Origin: Kribbella sindirgiensis
GTDB lineage: Bacteria; Actinomycetota; Actinomycetes; Propionibacteriales; Kribbellaceae
Length of the DNA stretch: 64,000 bases
Reading direction: 5' to 3'
Assembly (NCBI RefSeq): GCF_004331435.1
Contig: NZ_SJKA01000009.1
Location: forward strand, 186,001 to 250,000
Every line of letters starts with the position of its first letter. Position 1 is the stretch's first letter. The position numbers were made by a program, and so were the translations under genes. Of the stretch, positions 25,536-35,014 are shown piece after piece. The notes beneath the pieces were generated by a model that saw only the letters and a list, made by a program, of their open reading frames with translations, did no database searches and was not told the origin of the DNA.

Positions 25536-26954
25536 ATGACGATGAGTCGCATGACGAATTTTCGTCCCAGCAGCCCCAACAGTCCCAGCAGTCCCAATCT
25601 CACCAGGCGGCACCTCCTGCGAGCCGGCCTGGCAACCGGTCTGGCGACGGGGCTCACGGCGGGGCTGACGGCGGGACTCACGGGCGTGGCCCAGGCCCGC
25701 CCCGTCGACCCCGACGCCATGACGGCTGACCTGCTGGACCCCGCCCGCGCCGGGCGGCTCCGCCCCCAGGGCGATCCCGATTTCCACCCGGTGAAGTTCC
25801 GGCTGCCCCAGCCGACCGGACGCAAGGCGCTCGGGACGACCGCCATCCACCTGATCGACAGGTCCAGGCCGGACCCGAGCATGCCGAGCGGGCAGCGGGA
25901 GTTGATGATCAGCCTCTGGTACCCGGCGGGCATGTTCGGCCAAGCGCCGCTCGCGAAGTACATGCCGCCGAGGACCGCCGTCGAGGTCGACGAGACGTGG
26001 ACGGGCGACTACGGGCTCGCCCTGCCGAGCGGGTCGTTCGATTTCGCGAACACCGACACGCATGCGCGCGTCGACGTACCGATGCAGCGCCTGCGGCATC
26101 CCGTCGTACTGTTCTCACCCGGCTACCAGTACAGCCGGTTCGTGAACACCGCGCAGGTGGAGGATCTGGCCGGCCGCGGGTACGTCGTGGTGACGATGGA
26201 CCACTCGCACGAGACGCCGGTGGAGTTCCCGGGCGGGCGGTTCCTGCCCGGTGCGTCGACCGAGGAGCCGGCCGATCCGGAGGACATCCGGAAGGCGGTC
26301 GAGACCCGGACCGCGGACGCGCGGTTCGTCCTGGACCAGCTGGAGCGGCTCGCCGGCGGCGAGAACATCGATGCCGAGGGCAAGGACCTCCCCGGCGGGC
26401 TGGCGGACGGGCTGGACCTGCGCAAGGTCGGCATGTTCGGGTTCGCGCTCGGTGGGTACACGGCTGCGAACACGATGCTCGAGGACGAGCGCATCCTGGC
26501 CGGACTCGACCTGGACGGCACGTTGCAGGACGACCGGCTGAAGGGACCGCTCGGCGAGGTCGCGGAGAAGGGGCTGGACCGGCCGTTCCTGCTGTTCGGC
26601 TCGGCCGAGACGCAGCGGACCGATCCGGGCGGGGAGTACTACGACAAGTCATGGGCGAGTTTCTGGGCCGCGCAGCGTGGCGAGAAGCTGAACCTGACGC
26701 TGGCGAGCACGAAGCAGCGGGCGTTCACCGACTATCAGTTCGTCTTCTCCCAGCTGTTCCACGACATCTACGGCGAGGACCCGATCATCACGTCGGTGAT
26801 GAAGGCGCTGGTGGGCAGCGCCAAGCCGGCCCGCAGCGTGCTGGCCCAGCGTGAGTACATTGCCGCGTTCTTCGACCAGACGCTGCGCCGGCGCCCGTCT
26901 CTTCTGCTGCGCGGAGACTCCGCGAAATTCCCCGAGGTCCGGTTCACGCGCTGA
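25536..26954 (+). CDS. Tat-exported alpha/beta hydrolase fold protein, catalytic residues lost
   Basis: 472-residue protein resembling secreted PAF-acetylhydrolase-like lipases. A twin-arginine signal (TRRHLLRAG) is followed by a Thr/Ala/Gly/Leu repeat making the hydrophobic core. The fold landmarks VVLFSPGYQYSRF, YVVVTMDHSHET and AGLDLDG are present. At the nucleophile elbow, where the family has GHSxGG, the sequence is GFALGG (Ala304 in place of Ser), and the usual GHYSFTD-type motif reads KQRAFTD (Gln394 in place of His). The reading frame is intact, so this looks like a conserved pseudoenzyme rather than a decaying gene. It is divergent from the GH31 gene, sharing its upstream region. Confidence 0.8.
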   Translation: MTMSRMTNFRPSSPNSPSSPNLTRRHLLRAGLATGLATGLTAGLTAGLTGVAQARPVDPDAMTADLLDPARAGRLRPQGDPDFHPVKFRLPQPTGRKALGTTAIHLIDRSRPDPSMPSGQRELMISLWYPAGMFGQAPLAKYMPPRTAVEVDETWTGDYGLALPSGSFDFANTDTHARVDVPMQRLRHPVVLFSPGYQYSRFVNTAQVEDLAGRGYVVVTMDHSHETPVEFPGGRFLPGASTEEPADPEDIRKAVETRTADARFVLDQLERLAGGENIDAEGKDLPGGLADGLDLRKVGMFGFALGGYTAANTMLEDERILAGLDLDGTLQDDRLKGPLGEVAEKGLDRPFLLFGSAETQRTDPGGEYYDKSWASFWAAQRGEKLNLTLASTKQRAFTDYQFVFSQLFHDIYGEDPIITSVMKALVGSAKPARSVLAQREYIAAFFDQTLRRRPSLLLRGDSAKFPEVRFTR

Positions 26955-27196
26955 GACGGCGTACTCTCGTTAGGCGCCCCAGGGCGGTCTGTGGCAGTCT
27001 CGCGACTCGCGGTGACGATGGGTTGTTCGCCACTTTCTGGAACCCTGAGAGGCATAAAGGGGGCCGCAGCGGTTACCGTGCGTTGAGAAATGCGTTGCCG
27101 TCGGCCGTACTCTGTCCTCGGGCGGGGTCGGTCTGTGCCCGGGGGAACAGACGACGGAGTAGGGGCGTTGTCGGCAGGACGAGAGTAGGGAGCGCA
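26955..27196. other. Intergenic region upstream of topA
   Basis: About 240 nt. A TTGAGA (about 27083) and TACTCT (about 27108) pair spaced 19 nt is a possible sigma70-type promoter for topA. The topA frame is open back to 27023 but without a ribosome site. Confidence 0.35.
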
Positions 27197-29956
27197 GTGG
27201 CAGGGGCAGCAGGCACGAAGACAGCCGCAGGGACCCGTTTGGTGATCGTCGAGTCGCCCAAGAAGGCGCGGATGATCGCCGGTTTCTTGGGGTCCGGGTA
27301 CGTGGTGGAGTCCAGCTTCGGCCACATCCGCGACCTGCCGAGCGGGGCGGACGAGATCCCCGCCAAGTACAAGGGCCTCCCATGGGCCCGGCTCGGCGTC
27401 AACGTCGAGGACCACTTCGACCCGCTGTACGTCGTGCCCGCCGACAAGAAGGCCCAGATCCGCAAGCTCAAGGACCTGCTCAAGGGCGCCGACGAGCTCT
27501 TCCTGGCCACAGATGAGGACCGCGAGGGCGAGGCGATCGCCTGGCACCTGCTGGAGGAACTGAAGCCGAAGGTCCCGGTCCGCCGGATGGTGTTCCACGA
27601 GATCACCCCCAAGGCGATCCAGGACGCGGTCGGCAACGCCCGGGACATCGACGAGGCGCTCGTCGACGCCCAGGAGGCGCGCCGGATCCTGGACCGGTTG
27701 TACGGGTACGAGGTCTCCCCGGTGCTGTGGAAGAAGGTCATGCCGAAGCTGTCGGCGGGCCGGGTGCAGTCGGTCGCGATCCGGATGGTGGTGGACCGCG
27801 AGCGTGAGCGGATCGCCTTCCGCAGCGCGTCGTACTGGGACCTCGACGCGACCCTCGACGCCGGTGAGAGCCGGACGCCGCGGCAGTTCGGTTCCCGCCT
27901 GGTCTCGGTGGACAGCAAGCGGGTGGCCCAGGGCCGCGACTTCAGCTCGACCGGTGAGCTCAAGGGCGCGAACACGGTCCACCTGAACGAGCAGACGGCG
28001 ACCGCGCTGGCGTCCGCGCTGCGCGACTCGCAGTTCACCGTCCGGTCGATCGAGTCCAAGCCGTACACCCGCCGGCCGTACGCGCCGTTCCGGACCACCA
28101 CGCTGCAGCAGGAGGCCGGCCGCAAGCTCGGCATGTCCGCGTCGCAGACCATGCAGGTCGCCCAGCGGCTCTACGAGAACGGCAACATCACCTATATGCG
28201 TACCGACAGCGTCACGCTGTCGGACACCGCGATCACCGCGGCCCGGGCCCAGGTCCGCGAGCTGTACGGCGCGTCGTACCTGCCGGACAAGCCGCGCGTC
28301 TACACCTCCAAGGTGAAGAACGCCCAGGAGGCGCACGAGGCGATCCGGCCGGCCGGTGAGACCTTCCAGACTCCGGCGCAGACCGGTCTGAGCGGCGCCG
28401 AGTTCCGGCTCTACGAACTGATCTGGATGCGGACGATCGCGTCCCAGATGAAGGACGCCGCCGGGAACAGCGTGTCGATCAAGATCGACGCGACCGCGGC
28501 CACCGGCGAGCAGTGCGAGTTCACGTCGTCCGGCCGGGTGATCACGTTCCACGGGTTCCTCAAGGCGTACGTCGAGGGCGCGGACGACCCGTCCGCGGGC
28601 ACCGACGACCAGGAGACCCGGCTGCCGAACGTCGAGGAGGGCGACATCCTGCCCGCGCTCGAGGTGCTCGCCTCGGGGCACGAGACGAAGCCGCCGGCGC
28701 GGTTCACGGAAGCGACGCTGATCCGGGAGCTGGAAGAGCGGGAGATCGGGCGGCCGTCGACGTACGCGTCGATCATCGGCACGATCCAGGCCCGCAAGTA
28801 CATCTACAAGAAGGGCCAGGCGCTGGTTCCGGCCTGGCTGGCGTTCGCGGTCGTCCGGCTGCTCGAGGAGCACTTCACCCGGCTGGTGGACTACGCGTTC
28901 ACCGCGACGATGGAGGACGTGCTCGACGAGGTCGCGGCCGGTGACCTGCAGCGTGAGGGCGTGCTGTCCCGGTTCTACTTCGGCGACGACGACCTCGAAG
29001 GCCTGAAGTCGATGGTCACCGACCTGGGCGACATCGACGCCCGGGAGATGTCGACGTTCCCGGTCGGTGCCGCCGACAGCGGGATCGTCGTCCGCGTCGG
29101 GCGGTACGGGCCGTACGTCGAGGACAAGGACGAGCGGCGCGCGAACGTGCCCGAGGACCTGCCGCCGGACGAGCTGACCGTCGACAAGGCCAAGGAGCTG
29201 CTGGAGCAGCCGTCGGGTGTCGAGCACGAGCTCGGCAACGCGCCGGACACCGGCCTGAAGGTGGTCGCGAAGGCCGGGCGGTTCGGGCCGTACGTGACCG
29301 AGGTGCTGCCCGAGGACGCGCCGAAGAGCGCGAAGCCGCGGACCGGGTCGCTGCTGAAGTCGATGACGCTGGAGTCGATCGGGCTCGACGACGCGATGAA
29401 GCTGCTGTCGCTGCCGCGCGTGGTCGGGAAGGACCCGGAGTCCGGTGACGAGATCACCGCGCAGAACGGGCGCTACGGGCCGTACCTGAAGAAGGGCACG
29501 GACTCGCGGTCGCTGTCGTCCGAGGAGCAGATGTTCGACATCACGCTCGAGGAGGCGCTGGCGATCTACTCCGAGCCGAAGCAGCGGGGCCGGCGGGCCG
29601 CCGCGCCGCCGCTGAAGGAGCTCGGCGAGGACCCGGAGTCGAAGAAGCCGGTGGTGGTGAAGGAGGGCCGCTTCGGTCCCTATGTCACCGACGGGGAGAC
29701 GAACGCGACGCTCCGCAAGGACGACTCGGTGGAGACCATCTCGCTGCTCCGCGCGGCCGAGCTGCTGGCGGAGAAGCGCGCCCGCGGTCCGGTGAAGCGT
29801 CCGGCGAAGAAGACCGCCGCCAAGAAGACCGCTGCGAAGAAGACCACGGCCGCGAAGAAGACGGCGGCCAAGAAGACCGCCGCCAAGAAGACCGCTGCCA
29901 AGAAGGCGACGACCAAGAAGACGACCGCCAAGAAGGCCCCGGCGAAGAAGAGCTGA
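27197..29956 (+). CDS. topA: DNA topoisomerase I
   Basis: 919-residue type IA topoisomerase that relaxes negative supercoils. The TOPRIM domain spans about residues 14-150 (VIVESPKKA, ATDEDREGEAIAWHL); the active-site tyrosine is Tyr333 in ITYMRTDS. The C-terminal third carries several Topo_C repeats (GRYGPYV, GRFGPYV) and, as in other actinobacteria, ends without zinc fingers in a Lys/Ala tail of about 45 residues built on AAKKT-type units that bind DNA. GTG 27197 follows GGGAG by 6 nt; the in-frame extension to 27023 lacks family similarity. The Fur-like gene follows within 46 nt. Confidence 0.97.
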   Translation: MAGAAGTKTAAGTRLVIVESPKKARMIAGFLGSGYVVESSFGHIRDLPSGADEIPAKYKGLPWARLGVNVEDHFDPLYVVPADKKAQIRKLKDLLKGADELFLATDEDREGEAIAWHLLEELKPKVPVRRMVFHEITPKAIQDAVGNARDIDEALVDAQEARRILDRLYGYEVSPVLWKKVMPKLSAGRVQSVAIRMVVDRERERIAFRSASYWDLDATLDAGESRTPRQFGSRLVSVDSKRVAQGRDFSSTGELKGANTVHLNEQTATALASALRDSQFTVRSIESKPYTRRPYAPFRTTTLQQEAGRKLGMSASQTMQVAQRLYENGNITYMRTDSVTLSDTAITAARAQVRELYGASYLPDKPRVYTSKVKNAQEAHEAIRPAGETFQTPAQTGLSGAEFRLYELIWMRTIASQMKDAAGNSVSIKIDATAATGEQCEFTSSGRVITFHGFLKAYVEGADDPSAGTDDQETRLPNVEEGDILPALEVLASGHETKPPARFTEATLIRELEEREIGRPSTYASIIGTIQARKYIYKKGQALVPAWLAFAVVRLLEEHFTRLVDYAFTATMEDVLDEVAAGDLQREGVLSRFYFGDDDLEGLKSMVTDLGDIDAREMSTFPVGAADSGIVVRVGRYGPYVEDKDERRANVPEDLPPDELTVDKAKELLEQPSGVEHELGNAPDTGLKVVAKAGRFGPYVTEVLPEDAPKSAKPRTGSLLKSMTLESIGLDDAMKLLSLPRVVGKDPESGDEITAQNGRYGPYLKKGTDSRSLSSEEQMFDITLEEALAIYSEPKQRGRRAAAPPLKELGEDPESKKPVVVKEGRFGPYVTDGETNATLRKDDSVETISLLRAAELLAEKRARGPVKRPAKKTAAKKTAAKKTTAAKKTAAKKTAAKKTAAKKATTKKTTAKKAPAKKS

Positions 29957-30002
29957 CCGGGTGACGGCTCGGTAGCTGAAGCTCGATTGCAAAGGAGCGC
30001 CT

Positions 30003-30431
30003 GTGACGAGTGCGGTCGAGGTCAGCGCGCAGCGGCTGCGGGAGCGGGGTGAGCGGGTGACCCCGGCCCGGCTCGCGGTGGTCGAGGTGCTCGCGGGCAC
30101 CGAGGAGCACCTGAGCGCCGAGCAGATCGGCGAGCGCGCCGAACAGCTCCGCCCGGGGATCCACCGCGCGACTGTCTACCGAGCGCTCGACGCGCTCGGT
30201 GAGTTCGGCCTCGTCACGCACGTGCACCTTGGTCGCGCCGGCACGACCTACCACCTGGCCGGCGACCTCGCCCCGCGCCACCTGCACCTGCGCTGCTCCG
30301 AGTGCGGCACGGTCTACGACGCCCCCGGCGACATCCTCGAGTCCGCCCGCAAGAAACTCGCCCGGGACCTCGGCTTCCACCTGGCCCCCGAGCAGGTTGC
30401 CCTGGTAGGCACCTGCAACAACTGCCACTGA
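30003..30431 (+). CDS. Fur-family transcriptional regulator
   Basis: 142-residue metal-dependent repressor. The winged-helix half contains VTPARLAVVEVL and HRATVYRALDALGEFGLV; the dimerisation half contains RHLHLRCSECGTVYD and a C-terminal CNNC, so both CxxC zinc pairs are present. The His cluster before the first CxxC is RHLH rather than HHHH, so the sensed metal (Fe, Zn or other) cannot be told. GTG 30003 follows AAAGGAG by 7 nt. It lies 46 nt after topA and may be read from the same transcript. Confidence 0.92.
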   Translation: MTSAVEVSAQRLRERGERVTPARLAVVEVLAGTEEHLSAEQIGERAEQLRPGIHRATVYRALDALGEFGLVTHVHLGRAGTTYHLAGDLAPRHLHLRCSECGTVYDAPGDILESARKKLARDLGFHLAPEQVALVGTCNNCH

Positions 30432-30451
30432 CAGTGCAGGGAAGCGTCCCG

Positions 30452-30555
30452 GATCGGCAGCTCGACAGTACGTATACCTCCACTGCGCTCGACCCGACGG
30501 TCGGCTGAGCGCGCGGTGCGGCCGCCGATGCCGGCACCTCCTGTCGAGCTGCCGA
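30452..30555. repeat. 104-bp element with inverted termini, ends repeated elsewhere
   Basis: CGGCAGCTCGACAG (30455-30468) is the exact reverse complement of 30541-30554. The right end, ACCTCCTGTCGAGCTGCCGA (30536-30555), recurs as its 20-nt reverse complement at 54377-54396 inside a MocR gene, and the left end shares 17 nt (30452-30468) with 54375-54391. It fills much of the gap between the Fur-family and beta-galactosidase genes. Confidence 0.65.
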
Positions 30556-30674
30556 CTGATTGCTTTCGGGTTGTCCTGCCTACCCGTGCCGGTTGTGGCC
30601 TGAATCGGTCGAGGCTGTCCATATCTGTTGATCGGTGTGGAGTTGTGAGCAGCTAGGGCTTAGGGTCGACTTTT

Positions 30675-33443
30675 GTGACTGACTACGTCGAGGACTTTGC
30701 TTCCGGGGCCAACGTGCTGCCCCCGCGCTCGTGGCTGGACGACGACTCGGGCAGGCTGCCGCTGTCGGGTGACTGGAGCTTCCGGCTGTCCCCGACCGTG
30801 GCGGACGCGCCGGACGACCTGAAGGACCCGGACACCTCCGGGTGGGACACCATCGCGGTGCCGGGCCACTGGCAGCTGAACGGGTACGGCGCGCCGGCGT
30901 ACACGAACGTGGTCTACCCGTTCCCGCTCGAGCCGCCGTACGTGCCGACCGACAACCCGACGGGCGACTACGTCCGGACCGTGACGGTGCCGGCGGACTT
31001 CGACGGCGCCCGGATCGTGCTCCGGTTCGAGGGTGTGGACTCGCGGTTCGCGGTGTACGTGAACGGTGAGCAGGTCGGCTGGTCGTCCGGGTCGCGGCTG
31101 CCGTCGGAGTTCGACGTCACCTCGTTGGTTGCTCCGGGCAAGGAAGCGCGGATCGCGGTGCGGGTGCACCAGTGGTCGACCGGTTCGTACCTCGAGGATC
31201 AGGACATGTGGTGGCTGTCCGGGATCTTCCGCGAGGTCAACCTGCTCGCGCTGCGTCCGGACGCGCCGACCGATGTCTTCGTGAAGGCGGCGTGGGACCA
31301 CCTCGACGGCGCCGGCACGCTGCTGGTCGAGTCCGACGTACCGGGCACTGTTGTCGTGGATGAGCTGGGTCTCGAGGTGCCGACGGGTGAGCATGTGCGC
31401 GTCGAGGGTGTGCAGCCGTGGAGTGCGGAGGTGCCGCGGTTGTACGACGCCGTACTGCGGACCGCGGGTGGTGACGTGCGACTGCGGATCGGTTTCCGGA
31501 CGGTCGCGATCGTGGATGGGATCTTCACGGTCAACGGCAACCGGGTGCTGTTCAACGGCGTCAACCGGCACGAGTTCCACCCCGACCGGGGGCGGTCGCT
31601 GACCGAGCAGGACATGCTGGACGACGTACTGATCATGAAGCGGGCCGGGATCAACGCGGTCCGCACCAGCCACTACCCGCCGCACCCGCACTTCCTGTCG
31701 CTGTGCGACGAGTACGGGCTGTACGTGGTCGACGAGTGCGACCTGGAGACCCACGGGTTCGGGTACGAGCCGCAGCCGCCGAAGCTGCCGAACCCGGTGA
31801 TGGACGAGCGGTTCCGCGACGACATGGTCGAGCGGATGCGCCGTACCGTGCACCGCGACAAGAACCACCCGTCGATCGTGCTGTGGTCGCTCGGCAACGA
31901 GTGCGGGATGGGCGACAACCTCAAGGCGATGTACGACCTCGTCAAGGAGCTCGACCCGTCGCGGCCGGTGCACTACGAGCGCGACACCGAGGCCGAGTGG
32001 GTCGACATCTACTCGCGGATGTACACCTCGCCGGAGGGCTGCGCGGAGATCGGCGCCGATTCCAGTCTCTATAGGAACCTGCCGTTCATCCTCTGCGAGT
32101 ACGGGCACGCCATGGGCAATGGGCCGGGTGGGCTGCTCGACTACCGCGAGGTGTTCGAGAAGTACCCGCGGTGCCAGGGCGGGTTCATCTGGGAGTTCAT
32201 CGATCACGGTCTGCGGACGACGATCGACGGGCGCGAGGTCTACGCGTACGGCGGGGACTTCGGGGAGACGATCCACGACGGGAACTTCGTCTGCGACGGT
32301 CTGCTGTTCCCGGACCGGACGCCGTCGCCGGGGATGCACGAGTACATCAAGGTGATCGAGCCGCTGCGGATCGTTGCTGACGGCAACCGCGTGTCGATCA
32401 CCAACCGCTACGAGGCCCTGGACACCAGCCACCTGAGCTTCAGCTACGTCGTCGAGACCGAAGGTTCGCGGGTGGACGCTGGGACCCTCTCGGTTCCGGT
32501 GATCGCACCCGGCGAGACCGTGACTGTCGAGTTGCCGTCCGTGGACGCATCGAAGCCCGAGACCTGGGTGACCGTGACCGCGTCGCTGACCGAGGCGACG
32601 GCCTGGGGCGAGGCGGGGCACCGCATCGCCTGGGGCCAGATCCGCCTGGACGAGCCGGCCGCCGCCGAGGTTGCGGTGAGCGGTTCACCGGCCGCGGGTG
32701 AGGCCGGGATCGACGGGATCACCGTCGCGGGCGTGAAGAACGCCAGGCTGGATGTTTGGCGGGCGCCGATCGACAACGACGCGATCCCGGGGGTCGCGGC
32801 CGCGTGGCGCGAGGAGGGGTTGCACCGGGTGCAGCACCGGATCGTGTCGCAGGGTGAGCGGGACGGTGCGTGGGAGGTCGTCACCCGGACCGCGCCGCCG
32901 CAGTTGCAGTGGGGCCTGCGCAGTACCTGGCGCTGGACTGCTGTCGACGGTGCGGTGGTGCTGGAGTTGAGCGTCGTACCGGAAGGCCTGTTCCCGGAGG
33001 TGCTGCCGCGACTCGGCATCACCTTCGAACTCCCGAAGGTCCAGCAGGTCGAATGGTTCGGCACCGGCCCGAACGAGGCGTACGTCGACACGCGCGAGGC
33101 CGCCGCGGTGGGCAAGTACTCCGCCACGGTCGCCGAACTGCAGACGCCGTACGTCCGCCCGCAGGAGAACGGCCACCGCATCGACACCCGCTGGGCCACC
33201 CTCGACGGCCTGCGCATCGAGGCGGTCGACCAGCTCTTCGGCCTGACCGTCCGCGACTGGACCTCAGCCGACCTCGAAACCGCGACCCACGCCGCGGCCC
33301 TGGTCGCCGGCGACACCACCTACGTCACGATCGACCTGGCCCAAACCGGCGTCGGCACCGCCGCCTGCGGCCCCAAACTCCCCGACCGCGACAAACTGAA
33401 AACCGCCCCGGCGCAACTCACCCTCCGCTTCACCACCGCGTAG
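30675..33443 (+). CDS. lacZ: Beta-galactosidase, glycoside hydrolase family 2
   Basis: 922-residue cytosolic LacZ-type enzyme with the GH2 sugar-binding, immunoglobulin-like and TIM-barrel domains and a C-terminal small-chain (domain 5) region. Acid/base Glu409 is in SLGNECGMG and nucleophile Glu475 in ILCEYGHAMGNG. It is about 100 residues shorter than E. coli LacZ (1,023). No signal peptide and no sugar transporter or regulator next to it. GTG 30675 lies 8 nt after TAGGGT with no Shine-Dalgarno, suggesting a leaderless or nearly leaderless mRNA. A strong terminator follows. Confidence 0.95.
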   Translation: MTDYVEDFASGANVLPPRSWLDDDSGRLPLSGDWSFRLSPTVADAPDDLKDPDTSGWDTIAVPGHWQLNGYGAPAYTNVVYPFPLEPPYVPTDNPTGDYVRTVTVPADFDGARIVLRFEGVDSRFAVYVNGEQVGWSSGSRLPSEFDVTSLVAPGKEARIAVRVHQWSTGSYLEDQDMWWLSGIFREVNLLALRPDAPTDVFVKAAWDHLDGAGTLLVESDVPGTVVVDELGLEVPTGEHVRVEGVQPWSAEVPRLYDAVLRTAGGDVRLRIGFRTVAIVDGIFTVNGNRVLFNGVNRHEFHPDRGRSLTEQDMLDDVLIMKRAGINAVRTSHYPPHPHFLSLCDEYGLYVVDECDLETHGFGYEPQPPKLPNPVMDERFRDDMVERMRRTVHRDKNHPSIVLWSLGNECGMGDNLKAMYDLVKELDPSRPVHYERDTEAEWVDIYSRMYTSPEGCAEIGADSSLYRNLPFILCEYGHAMGNGPGGLLDYREVFEKYPRCQGGFIWEFIDHGLRTTIDGREVYAYGGDFGETIHDGNFVCDGLLFPDRTPSPGMHEYIKVIEPLRIVADGNRVSITNRYEALDTSHLSFSYVVETEGSRVDAGTLSVPVIAPGETVTVELPSVDASKPETWVTVTASLTEATAWGEAGHRIAWGQIRLDEPAAAEVAVSGSPAAGEAGIDGITVAGVKNARLDVWRAPIDNDAIPGVAAAWREEGLHRVQHRIVSQGERDGAWEVVTRTAPPQLQWGLRSTWRWTAVDGAVVLELSVVPEGLFPEVLPRLGITFELPKVQQVEWFGTGPNEAYVDTREAAAVGKYSATVAELQTPYVRPQENGHRIDTRWATLDGLRIEAVDQLFGLTVRDWTSADLETATHAAALVAGDTTYVTIDLAQTGVGTAACGPKLPDRDKLKTAPAQLTLRFTTA

Positions 33444-33484
33444 CGGACCTGCACCACTCACCAACCTTCGGTCAACACGCTCAC

Positions 33485-33520
33485 CACCAACCCGGTCGCC
33501 TCCACGCGACCGGGTTGGTG
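33485..33520. terminator. Terminator between lacZ and MocR gene
   Basis: Perfect 15-bp stem (33485-33499 with 33506-33520), 6-nt loop, between convergent genes, so probably bidirectional. Confidence 0.9.
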
Positions 33521-33538
33521 AGTGCTGCACGTCCGCCC

Positions 33539-34951
33539 TCAGATGGCGATGGTTGGGCGGGGGTGTACTCGGTCGGTTGGTGGGTGGTAGGCGGCCCAGG
33601 CTTGGGCCAGGCGGTGGACGGCTTCGGTGAGGTCGGTGGGGTGGGCGCGGAAATGCAGGCGGACGTAGGGGTCGCTGGCGGCGGTGACGTCGAGGCCTGA
33701 GCCGGGGAGGATGGCTAGGCCGTGGCGGAGGGCGGTCTGGGCGAAGGAGGTGCCGTCGCCGTGCGGTAGGCGGACCCAGAGGCACTGGCCGCCGGAGACG
33801 GTCGGGATCTGCCAGGTGGGGAGCGCCTCGACGAGGAGGGCGTGTAGGTGGTCGTGGCGGGTCTTGAGGGTTTGGTGCAGGGCGGGGCCGTCCAGGAGCG
33901 GGAGTAGGTGGACTGCCGCCAGTTGAGTCGGGACGTTGCCGCCTAGGTCGTGGACTGCGCGGAGCCGGGCCAGGCGGTTGATCAGGGGCGGGGCCGCGCG
34001 GATCCAGCCGATGCGCAGGCCGCCCCAGATGCTCTTGCTGAGTGAGCCGATCGAGATCACCGAGTCGCCGTACGCCGCGATCGGCGTGGGCAACGCCTCG
34101 CCCGGGAACCTGAGGTCGGCCGGTACCTCGTCCTCGATGACCGGGATCCCCGCGCTGGCCACCCGCTGACGGGCTAGTGCGGACATCACCGAGCCTGTCG
34201 GGTTCTGGTACGTCGGGATCACGTACGCAAGCGCCGGCCGCCGCTCCCGGACCGCTGCCTCGAGCCCTTCGAGTCCAACCGGCAGACCGCGCAGTACGGC
34301 GCCCTCCTCCCGGAACACCTCCAGCGCTCCCGGGTACGTCGGCGCTTCGACCAGCACCTGGTCGCCAGGGGACACCAGCGCGTGAGCCAGCAAGGACAGG
34401 GCCTGTTGACCGCCGTTCGTCACCAGAACCTGCTCAGGACCAGTGAGCACGCCACGAGCCGTGTAGCGATCCGCCAGCGCCTCGCGGAGCGCCGGGTGGC
34501 CGTACGGGTAGTACCCGATGTCGTCGGTGACGTGGGCGAGCTCTGGCGCGATCCTGGCGAACGCCTCCGCCAGCTGCGGCGGCGGGTCACCTGGTGCGGC
34601 ACAGATGGCCAGCAGTACGTCGTCGTCCCGGGCCTCCAAGGAGTCCAGGAAGATGGGGTCCACCGGCGCGTCCTCAACCTGCCCGCTGCGAGGTGCGCCG
34701 GCAACGCGCGTCCCGCTGCCCTGCTTCCGTGTGATGCGCCCTTCGGCCCGGAGCAGGTCGTAGGCAGCGACCACCGTCGTACGGCCGACCGCCAGTGCAC
34801 CGGCCAGAGCGCGGTCCGGTGGCAGCAGTACGCCTGGTGGCAGCTCGCCGTCGTCGATCAGCTGCCGCAGGCGAGCGGCGAGCAGCACGTACAGCGGGCC
34901 GCGGCCGGACGACCAGCGGCCCAAGCGATCGACTACCTCAATTGGTCTCAT
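33539..34951 (-). CDS. MocR-type GntR regulator with aminotransferase domain
   Basis: 470-residue regulator: an N-terminal winged helix (LYVLLAARLRQLIDDGELPPGVLLPP, VGRTTVVAAYDLLRAEG) and a class I aminotransferase-like domain with the PLP-lysine motif SLSKSIWGGLRIGW. It is transcribed divergently from an aminotransferase gene, the usual MocR arrangement, so that gene is the likely target. The ATG at 34951 overlaps the inverted repeat AATTGGT-N11-ACCAATT, implying autorepression. The frame is open far upstream, but those residues are antisense to other genes. Confidence 0.92.
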   Translation of the reverse strand: MRPIEVVDRLGRWSSGRGPLYVLLAARLRQLIDDGELPPGVLLPPDRALAGALAVGRTTVVAAYDLLRAEGRITRKQGSGTRVAGAPRSGQVEDAPVDPIFLDSLEARDDDVLLAICAAPGDPPPQLAEAFARIAPELAHVTDDIGYYPYGHPALREALADRYTARGVLTGPEQVLVTNGGQQALSLLAHALVSPGDQVLVEAPTYPGALEVFREEGAVLRGLPVGLEGLEAAVRERRPALAYVIPTYQNPTGSVMSALARQRVASAGIPVIEDEVPADLRFPGEALPTPIAAYGDSVISIGSLSKSIWGGLRIGWIRAAPPLINRLARLRAVHDLGGNVPTQLAAVHLLPLLDGPALHQTLKTRHDHLHALLVEALPTWQIPTVSGGQCLWVRLPHGDGTSFAQTALRHGLAILPGSGLDVTAASDPYVRLHFRAHPTDLTEAVHRLAQAWAAYHPPTDRVHPRPTIAI

Positions 34952-34964
34952 CTGCGAACCAATT
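34940..34964. promoter_or_regulatory. Operator between MocR and aminotransferase genes
   Basis: AATTGGT (34940-34946), 11 nt, ACCAATT (34958-34964): a perfect 7-bp inverted repeat covering the MocR start codon, with a further ATTGG half-site at about 34972. Confidence 0.65.
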
Positions 34965-35014
34965 CTGCCGGATTGGCTCTCCATCCGCCACCGCGCGTCC
35001 AGAACGATGGCGGT

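Noticed and set aside
27023..27196. Upstream extension of topA
   Set aside because: Basic low-complexity residues before the TOPRIM domain; a good ribosome site lies before GTG 27197.
26768..32621. Very long minus-strand frames opposite topA and lacZ
   Set aside because: Low-complexity GC-driven antisense frames without family similarity.
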